Shown: one piece after another, positions 32,987 to 41,800 of the stretch
Layout: every line of letters starts with the position of its first letter
Numbering within the stretch: the first letter of the stretch is position 1
Assembly: GCA_017442865.1 (NCBI GenBank)
Contig: JAFRXK010000071.1
Location: forward strand, 1 to 49,893
From: Lachnospiraceae bacterium
GTDB lineage: Bacteria; Bacillota; Clostridia; Lachnospirales; Lachnospiraceae
DNA length: 49,893 bases
Reading direction: 5' to 3'
The notes under the pieces: model-generated
Database searches by the model: none
Told to the model about the DNA's origin: nothing
Seen by the model: only the letters and a program-made list of their open reading frames with translations
Translations under genes and position numbers: made by a program

Positions 32987-34366
32987 ATGAAAAATAAGAT
33001 ATATATTTTGGTTGTAATAATATTTATATTTGTGTTAAGTGCATGTACAGTTAAATATGATATTACAAAAACGTCAGCTAAAGTTATTATAGTTGGAAGA
33101 CATGATAATAGTGTAGATTTTGATATTCCAGTAGAGGAAACAGCAATAGATGGGTATACTAATTATGGAAATGTTGCGTTTGTTATTGTGGACGGAACCC
33201 CGGAAGTAATGAAAAATTATGATGAAAATATAGGCTATATTGGGGTTGTTGGGTATAATGATATAAATGATTTCTTGGACTCAGAAAAACACAGAAAAAG
33301 TGAAGAATTCTGGGAGAAAAAAAGATTAAATCCGTATGTAGAAGACACAAAGAAGTTATTTGATGCATATGAACCCAATGATGATGAAACAGATGTTTTA
33401 CAGGCTATAAAAGTTGCTCAGAGCATGCTGTCAACTGTCGAAGAACCTATAAAAGAATCAGGTGTGTTAAAAGAAGGAGAAGAAAAACTTGTTAAGAAAG
33501 AAATAATAATATATGAAACAGGTCTTTCAACGAGCGGTGTTGTTAATTTTCAAGATAGAGAATGGCAAGATTTACTTTTTGGAAAAGATATATTAAAAGA
33601 TGAGACTCAGAAGAAAAAACTTAAAGAAAAAATAAACGAAATGGTGGATAATTATGAATTACCAGATTTAAAAGATGTAATAATTGAATGGTATGGAATG
33701 GGAGCTGTTGATAAGCCTCAAGATAAATTGTCTGGCTTGATGGTTCATAATTTGGAATATATATGGGAAAGTATATTGACTGCAAGTGGTGTGAAAGACA
33801 AAGATATCCAAATGCGTGATATTCACAGTGAACCATCAGAAAAGGATTTCGAATGCAATGTCACAGTAATTGAGTTACCGAAAGAAATTCCTGTTGAATC
33901 CACAGAAGAGTCTGTTGAAGAAACAAAAGAAGATGGAACGATAGAAATAATCACCATTGAATTTGAAAATGAAACTGATGATTATAAGGATGAAGTGACT
34001 GCGAATCTTAATTTGACAGAATCAGCTAATAATTTAATGAAATATAATGGTAATAATGATAAAAAAAATATTTTAGTTGGTACTACTTCCAGTCATGATG
34101 GCGGCTCAGTTGCACTTTCAGAGGAACGTGCAAAAAAAGTCATGAATGATTTAATTGCAAAAGGAGTAGATGGGAGTTTACTCAGTTTTGTAGGATTAGG
34201 ATATTATTCTTCGCAGAGTGATATTACGTGGTGTATAAATGATAAAGATAGTAATAACAATTTAATAGAAGTAAAAGCAAGAGAAAACAGAAAGGTTTGG
34301 ATAATTGACGCAAACTCGCCAAGAGGAAAAGATGCTTGTAAAATAGCAGAAGAGATTCATAGGTGA
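32987..34366 (+). CDS. Lipoprotein with OmpA-like C-terminal domain, island gene 4
   Basis: This 459-residue lipoprotein has a hydrophobic N-terminus with lipobox LSAC (Cys20). A large unassigned region follows, including a strand-rich block at about 165-280. Residues about 350-442 form an OmpA/MotB-like domain: VGTTSS for the usual GHTDS, ALSEERAKKVMNDLIAKGV for the LSxxRA helix, and ARENRKVWII for the NRRVEI end. Such domains normally bind peptidoglycan. In a monoderm the protein would be anchored on the outer face of the membrane and reach the wall. The start is ATG 32987 with GGGAGG 8 nt upstream; the ATG at 32981 is too close. It is the last gene of the operon. Confidence 0.78.
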   Translation: MKNKIYILVVIIFIFVLSACTVKYDITKTSAKVIIVGRHDNSVDFDIPVEETAIDGYTNYGNVAFVIVDGTPEVMKNYDENIGYIGVVGYNDINDFLDSEKHRKSEEFWEKKRLNPYVEDTKKLFDAYEPNDDETDVLQAIKVAQSMLSTVEEPIKESGVLKEGEEKLVKKEIIIYETGLSTSGVVNFQDREWQDLLFGKDILKDETQKKKLKEKINEMVDNYELPDLKDVIIEWYGMGAVDKPQDKLSGLMVHNLEYIWESILTASGVKDKDIQMRDIHSEPSEKDFECNVTVIELPKEIPVESTEESVEETKEDGTIEIITIEFENETDDYKDEVTANLNLTESANNLMKYNGNNDKKNILVGTTSSHDGGSVALSEERAKKVMNDLIAKGVDGSLLSFVGLGYYSSQSDITWCINDKDSNNNLIEVKARENRKVWIIDANSPRGKDACKIAEEIHR

Positions 34367-34426
34367 AAATAGATTATTTTTATGCATTTTCAATCATAAG
34401 AAATATAAAACATGGTACATGGATTA

Positions 34427-34478
34427 GAGGGTATTGCTTTAAGGGATTGCATATGTCAGTCTCTTAAATAATACCCTC
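34427..34478. terminator. Convergent dyad after the OmpA-like gene
   Basis: GAGGGTATT (34427-34435) pairs with AATACCCTC (34470-34478), and TTAAG with CTTAA continues the stem inside. It lies between the end of the island operon and the convergent FMN-binding-like gene. The T-richness after it is modest (CTTTATCTATTT). Confidence 0.5.
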
Positions 34479-34487
34479 AATCTTTAT

Positions 34488-34928
34488 CTATTTCTCCGCC
34501 TTTGCCAGTGCGCTGTTTATAACATTTATTAATGCCCTGCTGGTGTACTCGGCTCCTGCCGGAATTTCAAGGCTGGCGGTGTTCTGCGCGGCAATAATCT
34601 GCTCCGAGAGGTTGTCGAGTGTGGTTTCCATCAGCGGGTACATCGTAGCGACGCTGTCATCCAGATTTACAAATTTAATGTCCTTTATGTAATCTGAATC
34701 CACCGTTACCTCAAGGTCGATATTCTGGTTGTTAAGAGTGATGGAAGCACTGTAAATGCCGGCATTGTACAGGGCGTTCGCCGCCGGAGCACTGGTTTCG
34801 GAGGCAGTGTCCTTTTTACGGAACATCGTTACGAATAATATTATAAGCAGGATAGCCAGAACAATGAACACAACAGTATAAATAATCTCTTTCATTCGTA
34901 GTACAACAATCTTGGTTTTGGCGCTCAT
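34488..34928 (-). CDS. FMN-binding-domain-like membrane protein
   Basis: This 146-residue protein has one N-terminal membrane helix (about 14-37). The extracytoplasmic domain resembles the FMN-binding fold of RnfG/NqrC-type proteins (YNAGIYSASITL, VTVDSDYIKDIKFV, and AEYTSRALINVINSAL at the end). The flavinylation motif normally has Ser-Gly-Ala-Thr before the Tyr-Thr; here it reads AGAEYTS, so the acceptor Thr is replaced by Glu and covalent FMN attachment is unlikely. The start is ATG 34928 with AAGGAG 10 nt before it. It stands alone on the minus strand. Confidence 0.65.
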   Translation of the reverse strand: MSAKTKIVVLRMKEIIYTVVFIVLAILLIILFVTMFRKKDTASETSAPAANALYNAGIYSASITLNNQNIDLEVTVDSDYIKDIKFVNLDDSVATMYPLMETTLDNLSEQIIAAQNTASLEIPAGAEYTSRALINVINSALAKAEK

Positions 34929-34989
34929 TTTAAAAATCTCCTTCACGGTTTTTGTATATAATATGGCGGTTCGCATTATATTATGATAA

Positions 34990-35133
34990 GATAAATGATA
35001 AGCGGCGAAACAAAAGTTGCATCCGGGCTTTCGCCGGCAAGCCGGCAGGAAAGCCCGGATGCAACTTTTGATGAGTGCAACAAATAGCGAGAAAATCTAA
35101 GATTTTCGAGCTATGAGCCGCTTATCATTTATC
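34990..35133. repeat. 144-bp palindromic element with 17-bp terminal inverted repeats
   Basis: GATAAATGATAAGCGGC (34990-35006) is repeated inverted and perfectly at 35117-35133. Inside is a 22-bp perfect hairpin (35011-35032 with 35049-35070) whose 16-nt loop contains GCCGGC twice. A smaller one follows (GAAAATC-TAA-GATTTTC at 35091-35107). No coding potential is seen. The size and terminal repeats suggest a MITE-like or REP-like element; no target-site duplication is obvious. Confidence 0.75.
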
Positions 35134-35151
35134 GAGAAGTAAGTAAAGCAA

Positions 35152-35222
35152 GGCTTTCGCCGGCAAGCCGGCAGGAAAGCCCGGGTGCAACTTCTGATGA
35201 GTGCAACAAATAGCGAGAAAAT
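35152..35222 (+). repeat. Second, partial copy of the palindromic element core
   Basis: This 71-bp stretch repeats 35026-35096 with two substitutions, starting GGCTTTCGCCGG and ending GCGAGAAAAT. It lacks the left hairpin arm and both terminal repeats. It lies between the complete element and addB. Together the two account for most of the 325-base gap between the FMN-binding-like gene and addB. Confidence 0.8.
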
Positions 35223-35253
35223 TAAAAATTTAACATAGAAGGGAGGCACTCTG

Positions 35254-38200
35254 ATGTCTTTACAGTTTATTATAGGAAGCGCCGGCTCGGGCAAGACATA
35301 CCATTTGTACAAGGAGCTTATCAGAATGTCTATGGAGCAGGAGCAGTACAATTACATAGCGATTGTGCCGGAGCAGGCGACGCTTCAGACGCAGAAGGAC
35401 ATTGTGAATATGCATCCGAGACACGGAGTGTTTAATATAGACATTTTGAGCTTTGAGAGACTGGCATACAGAGTGTTTGAGGAGCTTGGATGTACACCGA
35501 AGAGAGTGCTGGATGACGTGGGCAAGAATATGCTGCTTCGGAAGGCGTTTGCAAAGGTTTCAAAGGATTTAAAGGTATACGGAAAGAATCTTAAGAAGGC
35601 GGGCTTTATTGACGAGGTAAAGTCGTTGTTTTCGGAGCTTTACCAGTATAGAATCGAACCGGATGATTTGGAGAAAATGATTGAGCAGACGACGGATAAG
35701 CCGCTGCTTAACAGAAAGCTTCAGGACATACTGCTGCTTGATAAGGCGTTCAGGGAGTGTATGGGCGAGGATATGGTTGCGGCAGAGGAGGTACTCAAAA
35801 TACTTTCTGATGTGATTGGCTGGTCGGAGATTATGAAGAACAGCATAGTCACGCTGGACGGCTTTACCGGCTTTACGCCTGTGCAGTACGAGGTTATAAG
35901 GAAGCTTTTAAAGCTTGCGAAGAAGGTTGTCATTACTGTTACGGTGGATGAGAGGGAGAATCCTTATGATGTTAAGGGCAGCCACACATTATTTTATTTA
36001 AGCCGTAAGACTATTGACAGGTTAAATACGATAGCCGCGCAGGAGGGCGTAGCAAGGGATAATGATATCAGGATAGGCGGTACGCCTTATCGTTTTAAGG
36101 ATTCTGCGCCGCTTGCATTTTTAGAAAAGGAGCTGTTTCGGTATCCGTTTAACACCTGTGATGATTGTAGCGGAATTTCGGTGCATGCCCTGGCAAATCC
36201 TCAGGCGGAGGCAGCGTTTGTGGCAGAGGAGATTTGCAGGCTTGTGAGGGTAGAGAAGCTTCGCTACAGGGATATAGGCGTTATAGTTACTGACATTACA
36301 ACATATAAACCATATCTTGTGCGGTATTTTGGCGAGAGCGGCATACCATTCTTCCTTGACGACAAAAAGAGCCTGATTGCGAATCCGCTGGTTGAGTATA
36401 TCCGGGCGGTTATTGAGGTGGTTACGCGCGATTTTGATTATCAGAGCGTATTCAGGTATTTAAAATGCGGCTTTTGCGAGGCGCATTCCGATGCAGTTTT
36501 CGAGATGGAGAATTATGTGCTGGCTAGAGGAATTCACGGCATAAATGCGTGGAAACAGGAGTGGGAGCCGCTTTATGCGGGCGGAGAGCATCTTAACATG
36601 GAGTGGCTTAACAGTGAGAAAAATGAGCTGCTTTCGCCGGTGTTTGAGCTTGCCGGGACTCTTAAGGGAGAGGACGGGCTGACGATATCGTCTGCAATAA
36701 GGTCGCTTTATGACTGGCTTGAGGGACAGTATGCCGATGGCATGCTTGATAAGATGGCAGAGGAGTTTGAAGGCCAGAGAGAATATGCGCTTGCAAAGGA
36801 GTACAGTCAGGCGTATGGCATGGTGCTGGAGCTTTTCGACAGGCTTATGATGCTTGCGCCGGATGAGCATATATCGGTAAAGGAGCTTTCGCAGGTGCTG
36901 GATGCGGGCTTTGAAAAAATAAAGGTCGGTATGATTCCGGCAGGTATTGACAGGATCATGGTCGGGGATGTTACACGAAGCAGACTCAAGGATATAAGAC
37001 ATTTGTTTTTTATGGGCATGAACGACTGCTTTATTCCGAAGGCAAATGACAGCGGAGGCATTCTTTCAGAGCTTGACAGGGATATGCTGTCGGCAATAGG
37101 CATCGAGCTGTCGCCGGGTGCAAGAGAGAGCAGCTTTATTGAAAGACTGTACGTTTATCTGGCGCTTACAAAGCCGCAGGACGGCCTTATGATTTCATTT
37201 TCAAAGAGCAGCATGGCAGGCAAGGGCTTAAGACCATCCTCGTATTTAAAGTCGGTAACAAAGCTTTTTGAGGGCATGCAGATAATAGATGAGGATGAAA
37301 ATAAGGATTTATTCAGGAAGATTATTTCCAGGGAGGCGGCTTTAAAGCTTCTGATAGATGGACTCAGGGACTATGATAATGCGAGGGAGAACAGTTCATG
37401 GCGGGAGCTTTACGGCTGGTTTCACAGGAATATAGAAAGCGCTGAAAGCCTTAAATTCCTGCTGGATAATGCATTTTTCACATACAGGGGCGAGAGCATT
37501 GGCAGGGAGCTTGCGTCAAAACTGTACGGAAGCGAGATAACCGGAAGCGTTACAAGAATGGAGCAGTATGCGGCGTGCGCCTATGCACAGTTTTTGTCAT
37601 ACGGGCTTAAGCTTAGCGAGCGCAGACGGTTTGAATTTGCGGCGGTTGACATGGGCAATATGTTCCACAGCTCTATTGAAAATTATTTTAAATGCCTTAG
37701 GGATGACAGGCTGGCACTGTCAGAGCTTACTGAAGAAAAAAGAATAGAATATGTTAAGAAAAGCGTGGAAATGGCTTATGAAAATAACTCTATAAGCGTG
37801 TTAAAGAGTACCTCGAGAAATCAGTATATGCTAAAGAGAATTGAACGTGTCGTTGATAAGACGGTGTGGGCGCTCGCAGAGCAGATAAACAAAGGCAGCT
37901 TTGAACCTGCAGGCTTTGAGGTGCAGTTCGGGAACGGCAATGATGCGATGGTGGTTACACTTGACGAGGGTGAGACTATGCGCTTAAGGGGCAAGGTTGA
38001 CAGGATTGACACCTGCAAAAACGGCGACGATATTCTTGTCAGAATAATTGATTATAAGACCGGAACACAGGATTTTGAAGCCGCAAAGGTATATAACGGT
38101 CTGCAAATCCAGCTGGTGGTTTATCTGGATGCGGTTATGAGGCGTGAAAAGCTGTTGAATCATGATAAAAATGTACGTGTTGCGGGCATGTTTTATTATA

Positions 38201-38838
38201 ACATTTCTGACCCTGTGATTGACAGTGATACGGCGGCGCTCCCTAAAGAGCTTGCACTGCTTGAAGCACTCGGAAAGCTTAAGCTTAAGGGTCTTGTAAA
38301 TAATGATACTGAGGTTATCAGATTGTTGGATACTGAAATTGACGGCAGCTCGAATGTAATTCCGGTGACGCTTAAGGATGGAGAGGTTAATGAAAAGAAG
38401 TCTGACGTGGCAAGCGATATTCAGTTTACAAGGCTGATAGAGCATGTGCAGGAGAATATCAGGCACTCTGCAAATGAGATGGCAGGCGGAAATATAACAG
38501 CGGCGCCATATCGTCTGGGAAAGCATACGGGCTGTGATTACTGCAGGTTTAAATCGGTATGCGGATTTGACTTAAGAATTCCGGGGTATGCCTACAGAAG
38601 GCTGAATTCGTTTGGCAATGAAGAGCTGTGGCAGAAGCTTGCAGCACAGGCAGCCGAGGAAGCTGCACCTGCAGAGAAGAGCATAGCGACGGCTGCCGAG
38701 GAAGCTGCACCGGCAGAGAAGAGCATAGTGTCGGCAGCCGAAGAAGCTGCACCTGCAGAGAAGAGCATAGCGACGGCTGCCGAGGAAAACTCTGTGGCGG
38801 ATATTGAGAATTTTATCGGAAAGGAGGACGGGGTATAA
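35254..38838 (+). CDS. addB: ATP-dependent helicase/nuclease AddAB, subunit B
   Basis: This 1194-residue subunit belongs to the AddAB double-strand-break resection enzyme, the Firmicute counterpart of RecBCD. It shows a Walker A loop GSAGSGKT (8-15), a C-terminal RecB-type nuclease motif (IIDYKTGTQD) and the cysteines of the 4Fe-4S nuclease clasp: one in AACAYAQF and three in CDYCRFKSVCGFD. After the conserved end there is an unusual Ala/Glu-rich tail with three 14-residue repeats (AAEEAAPAEKSIAT-like). GGGAGG precedes the ATG. Its stop overlaps the addA start (TAATG). Confidence 0.96.
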   Translation: MSLQFIIGSAGSGKTYHLYKELIRMSMEQEQYNYIAIVPEQATLQTQKDIVNMHPRHGVFNIDILSFERLAYRVFEELGCTPKRVLDDVGKNMLLRKAFAKVSKDLKVYGKNLKKAGFIDEVKSLFSELYQYRIEPDDLEKMIEQTTDKPLLNRKLQDILLLDKAFRECMGEDMVAAEEVLKILSDVIGWSEIMKNSIVTLDGFTGFTPVQYEVIRKLLKLAKKVVITVTVDERENPYDVKGSHTLFYLSRKTIDRLNTIAAQEGVARDNDIRIGGTPYRFKDSAPLAFLEKELFRYPFNTCDDCSGISVHALANPQAEAAFVAEEICRLVRVEKLRYRDIGVIVTDITTYKPYLVRYFGESGIPFFLDDKKSLIANPLVEYIRAVIEVVTRDFDYQSVFRYLKCGFCEAHSDAVFEMENYVLARGIHGINAWKQEWEPLYAGGEHLNMEWLNSEKNELLSPVFELAGTLKGEDGLTISSAIRSLYDWLEGQYADGMLDKMAEEFEGQREYALAKEYSQAYGMVLELFDRLMMLAPDEHISVKELSQVLDAGFEKIKVGMIPAGIDRIMVGDVTRSRLKDIRHLFFMGMNDCFIPKANDSGGILSELDRDMLSAIGIELSPGARESSFIERLYVYLALTKPQDGLMISFSKSSMAGKGLRPSSYLKSVTKLFEGMQIIDEDENKDLFRKIISREAALKLLIDGLRDYDNARENSSWRELYGWFHRNIESAESLKFLLDNAFFTYRGESIGRELASKLYGSEITGSVTRMEQYAACAYAQFLSYGLKLSERRRFEFAAVDMGNMFHSSIENYFKCLRDDRLALSELTEEKRIEYVKKSVEMAYENNSISVLKSTSRNQYMLKRIERVVDKTVWALAEQINKGSFEPAGFEVQFGNGNDAMVVTLDEGETMRLRGKVDRIDTCKNGDDILVRIIDYKTGTQDFEAAKVYNGLQIQLVVYLDAVMRREKLLNHDKNVRVAGMFYYNISDPVIDSDTAALPKELALLEALGKLKLKGLVNNDTEVIRLLDTEIDGSSNVIPVTLKDGEVNEKKSDVASDIQFTRLIEHVQENIRHSANEMAGGNITAAPYRLGKHTGCDYCRFKSVCGFDLRIPGYAYRRLNSFGNEELWQKLAAQAAEEAAPAEKSIATAAEEAAPAEKSIVSAAEEAAPAEKSIATAAEENSVADIENFIGKEDGV
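38653..38790 (+). repeat. 42-bp tandem repeat in the 3' end of addB
   Basis: Units starting GCCGAGGAAGCTGCACC or a close variant begin at 38653, 38695 and 38737, and a partial one at 38779, each exactly 42 bp apart. They keep the reading frame and encode 14-residue repeats AAEEAAPAEKSI(A/V)(T/S). The few silent differences indicate recent tandem duplication. Confidence 0.9.
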
Positions 38839-41800
38839 TGGCAACACAGTGGACAGATGGACAGCTAAAGGCTATTGAGCTTAGAAACAGGGATATTCTT
38901 GTGGCGGCGGCAGCAGGAAGCGGAAAGACCGCTGTGCTTGTTGAGAGGATTATCAGGATGATTTCCGAGGGTGAGAAGCCTCTTGATATAGACCGTCTTC
39001 TGGTGGTTACATTTACGAATGCGGCGGCTGCACAGATGAAGGAGAGAATAGGTGCGGCACTGGAAAAAAGGCTGAATGATGAGCCGGAAAATGTGCATCT
39101 GCAAAGGCAGCTGACACTGCTTAACCACGCAAAGATAACGACTATTCACAGCTTTTGCCTTTATCTTGTACGAAATTATTTTGACAGGCTGGACATAGAC
39201 CCTGATTTCAGAATAGCGGATGAGGGTGAGATTAAGCTTTTGCGTGCGGACGTGATGCAGAAGCTTTTAGAGGAAAGCTTTGAAAACGCAGAGCCTGATT
39301 TTGTGGAATTTGTGGAAAGCTATGCTGCCGGAAGGGATGATAATGTTTTAGAGGAATACCTTGACAGACTTGATACATTTGCGGGCGGATATCCATTCCC
39401 TGAGGAGCAGCTTATGCTCTGGCAGGAGGAGCTTTCTAAAACAGAGCCGGAGCAGTTCATGGATACGGAGTGGATGAAGAGACTTATGACGGATGTAAGT
39501 CTGCAGGCAAGGGAAGTGCTTGCCGAGTATGAGGAGGCGAAAAGACTCTGTCTTGACAGCGACGGTCCGGATTTCTTTCTTCCTATGATTGAGTCTGATA
39601 TGCAGATAGCAGTCAGACTTAGTGAGGCTGCGGATTATAATGAGGTAAACGAAATCCTGGGCGGCATGAGCTTTGTGCGAAAGCCTGCAAAAAGGAAGAC
39701 GGAGTGCGATATAGCTAAAAAAGAGCGCGTATCGGCATTAAGAGACAGGTGCAAGGATGCGCTTAATGAGCTGAAAAAGATGTACTGTGTATCTGATATC
39801 AAAGAGCTTTCATTTTTGCTTAAGCAGTCGGAGGCGCCGCTTAAGGCATTGCTGAAGCTGGCTGTCGAGTTTGGCAGGAGATATGCGGAAGCAAAAAAAG
39901 AGAAGAATATAGTCGATTTCGGAGATTTGGAGCATTTTGCACTTAAGATACTTATTGATAAGGGCGAAAACAGTTATGCACCGTCTGACGCTGCGGATGC
40001 TGTCAGTAAAATGTTTGATGAAATTTTAGTTGATGAGTATCAGGACAGCAACAGGGTACAGGAGCTTATTTTAAAAAGCGTATCAAAGGAACGCTTTAAT
40101 ATGCCGAACATTTTTATGGTTGGTGATGTTAAGCAGAGCATTTATAAATTCAGGCTTGCAAGACCGGAGCTTTTTATTGAAAAGTACAATACATACACAG
40201 ATGACGATTCCTCTTATCAGAAGATTGATCTGCACATGAATTTCAGAAGCAGAAGCGAGGTGCTGGATTCGGTAAACTATCTGTTTGACCAGATAATGAC
40301 TAAGAAGCTCGGAAATATTGAATATGACGAGGCGGCAAGGCTGAATGCGAAGGCTTCGTATCCTTTACATGACGGAAGCTTAAATACAGAGCTTATGATA
40401 GTTGATGTATCGGACGAGGCGGTGGAGCTTCTGGATGATGAAAATGATTATCAGAGTAAGGAGCTTGAGGCGTTTGCAATTGCAAAAAGAATAAAGGAGC
40501 TGACCGATAAGGATAATGGCTTTATGGTGTATGATAAGGACACCGACTCTATGAGAATGGCGCAGTACAGCGATATAGTCATATTATTAAGAAGCTTTAC
40601 GGGCTGGGCAGAGGTGTTTGTAAATACACTTGCGGAAAATGGCATTCCTGCATTTGCTGAATCTCAGACAGGGTATTTTGATACGCTGGAGGTCAGGACA
40701 GTTCTGGATTTATTAAATGTAATTGATAATCCGATACAGGACATTCCATTGGCGTCGGTGCTGAAGTCACCGGTAGGAGCATTGTCAGATATAGAGCTTG
40801 CCCGGATTGTGGCAGAATATAAATCAAGACCAGAGGAAAGTGCCGCAAAGCTGATGAGTGTGGATTTTGCAGAGGCTGATTTGCAAAATGCAGATGAAGG
40901 CGGTTATTTTAATAATGTTGAATCGGCACAGACAGATGAGGGATATTGCTTTACTGATGATGAATCAGTGCAGAAGGCTGAGGCAGGTTGTTGCGTTAAT
41001 GATGAAGAGCGCGCAAAGCTACAGAAGGAAGCATTTGATATCAGTAAATTTGAATATGAGGGAAGCGGCCTTTACGGTGCGTGCCTGTATTATATGAAGC
41101 ATGGCAGTGATTCCGGGATTGCAGGAAAGCTTGAAAGATTTTTCGCAATGAGAGAAGAGTTTGCGAAAATGGCTTTATATATGAGCCTTGATGACCTTAT
41201 AAGGACTATTCTGCAAAAGTCGGGCTATGGAAGTGCGGCTTCAGTGATGCCGGGCGGCAGAGTGAGAGAGGCAAATCTTGAGATGCTTATCCAGAAGGCT
41301 GCTGAATTTGAGACTACAAGCTATCACGGATTATTTAATTTTATAAGATATATTGAAAATCTTAAGAAGTATTCGGTGGATTTCGGAGAGGCTTCAGTTA
41401 TCGGCGAAAATGATAATATTGTAAGACTTACCACCATTCATAAGAGCAAGGGTCTGGAGTATCCGATAGTAATTGCTGCGGGCATGGGCAAGAAGTTCAA
41501 CATGCAGGATAGCAGGGCAAGAATACTTTTAGAGCCTGACCTTGGCATAGCTGCAGACAGCATTAATCTGGATAAAAGAGTCCGCACAGCTACGCTGGCA
41601 AAGAAGGTATTTAAAAGGCAGATTAATTTATCATCGCTGGGCGAGGAGCTGCGTATACTTTATGTTGCAATGACAAGAGCAAAGGAGAAGCTGATACTTA
41701 CCGGCTGTGACAAAAATGTGCAGGGTATAATAAAAAAGTGGCAGAGCATTGCCGTACTTAATGATTTGCAAATACCTTATACCTATCTTTCAAATGCATC

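Noticed and set aside
30887..34366. Assignment of the island to Zorya
   Set aside because: Only a broad architectural likeness exists. There is no ZorC/D/E-type gene, the membrane protein shows no MotA/ZorA signature by eye, and the OmpA partner is a lipoprotein.
34990..35222. Retron msr-msd from the long hairpins upstream of addB
   Set aside because: No reverse transcriptase gene lies nearby, and the inverted ends fit a small repeat element better.
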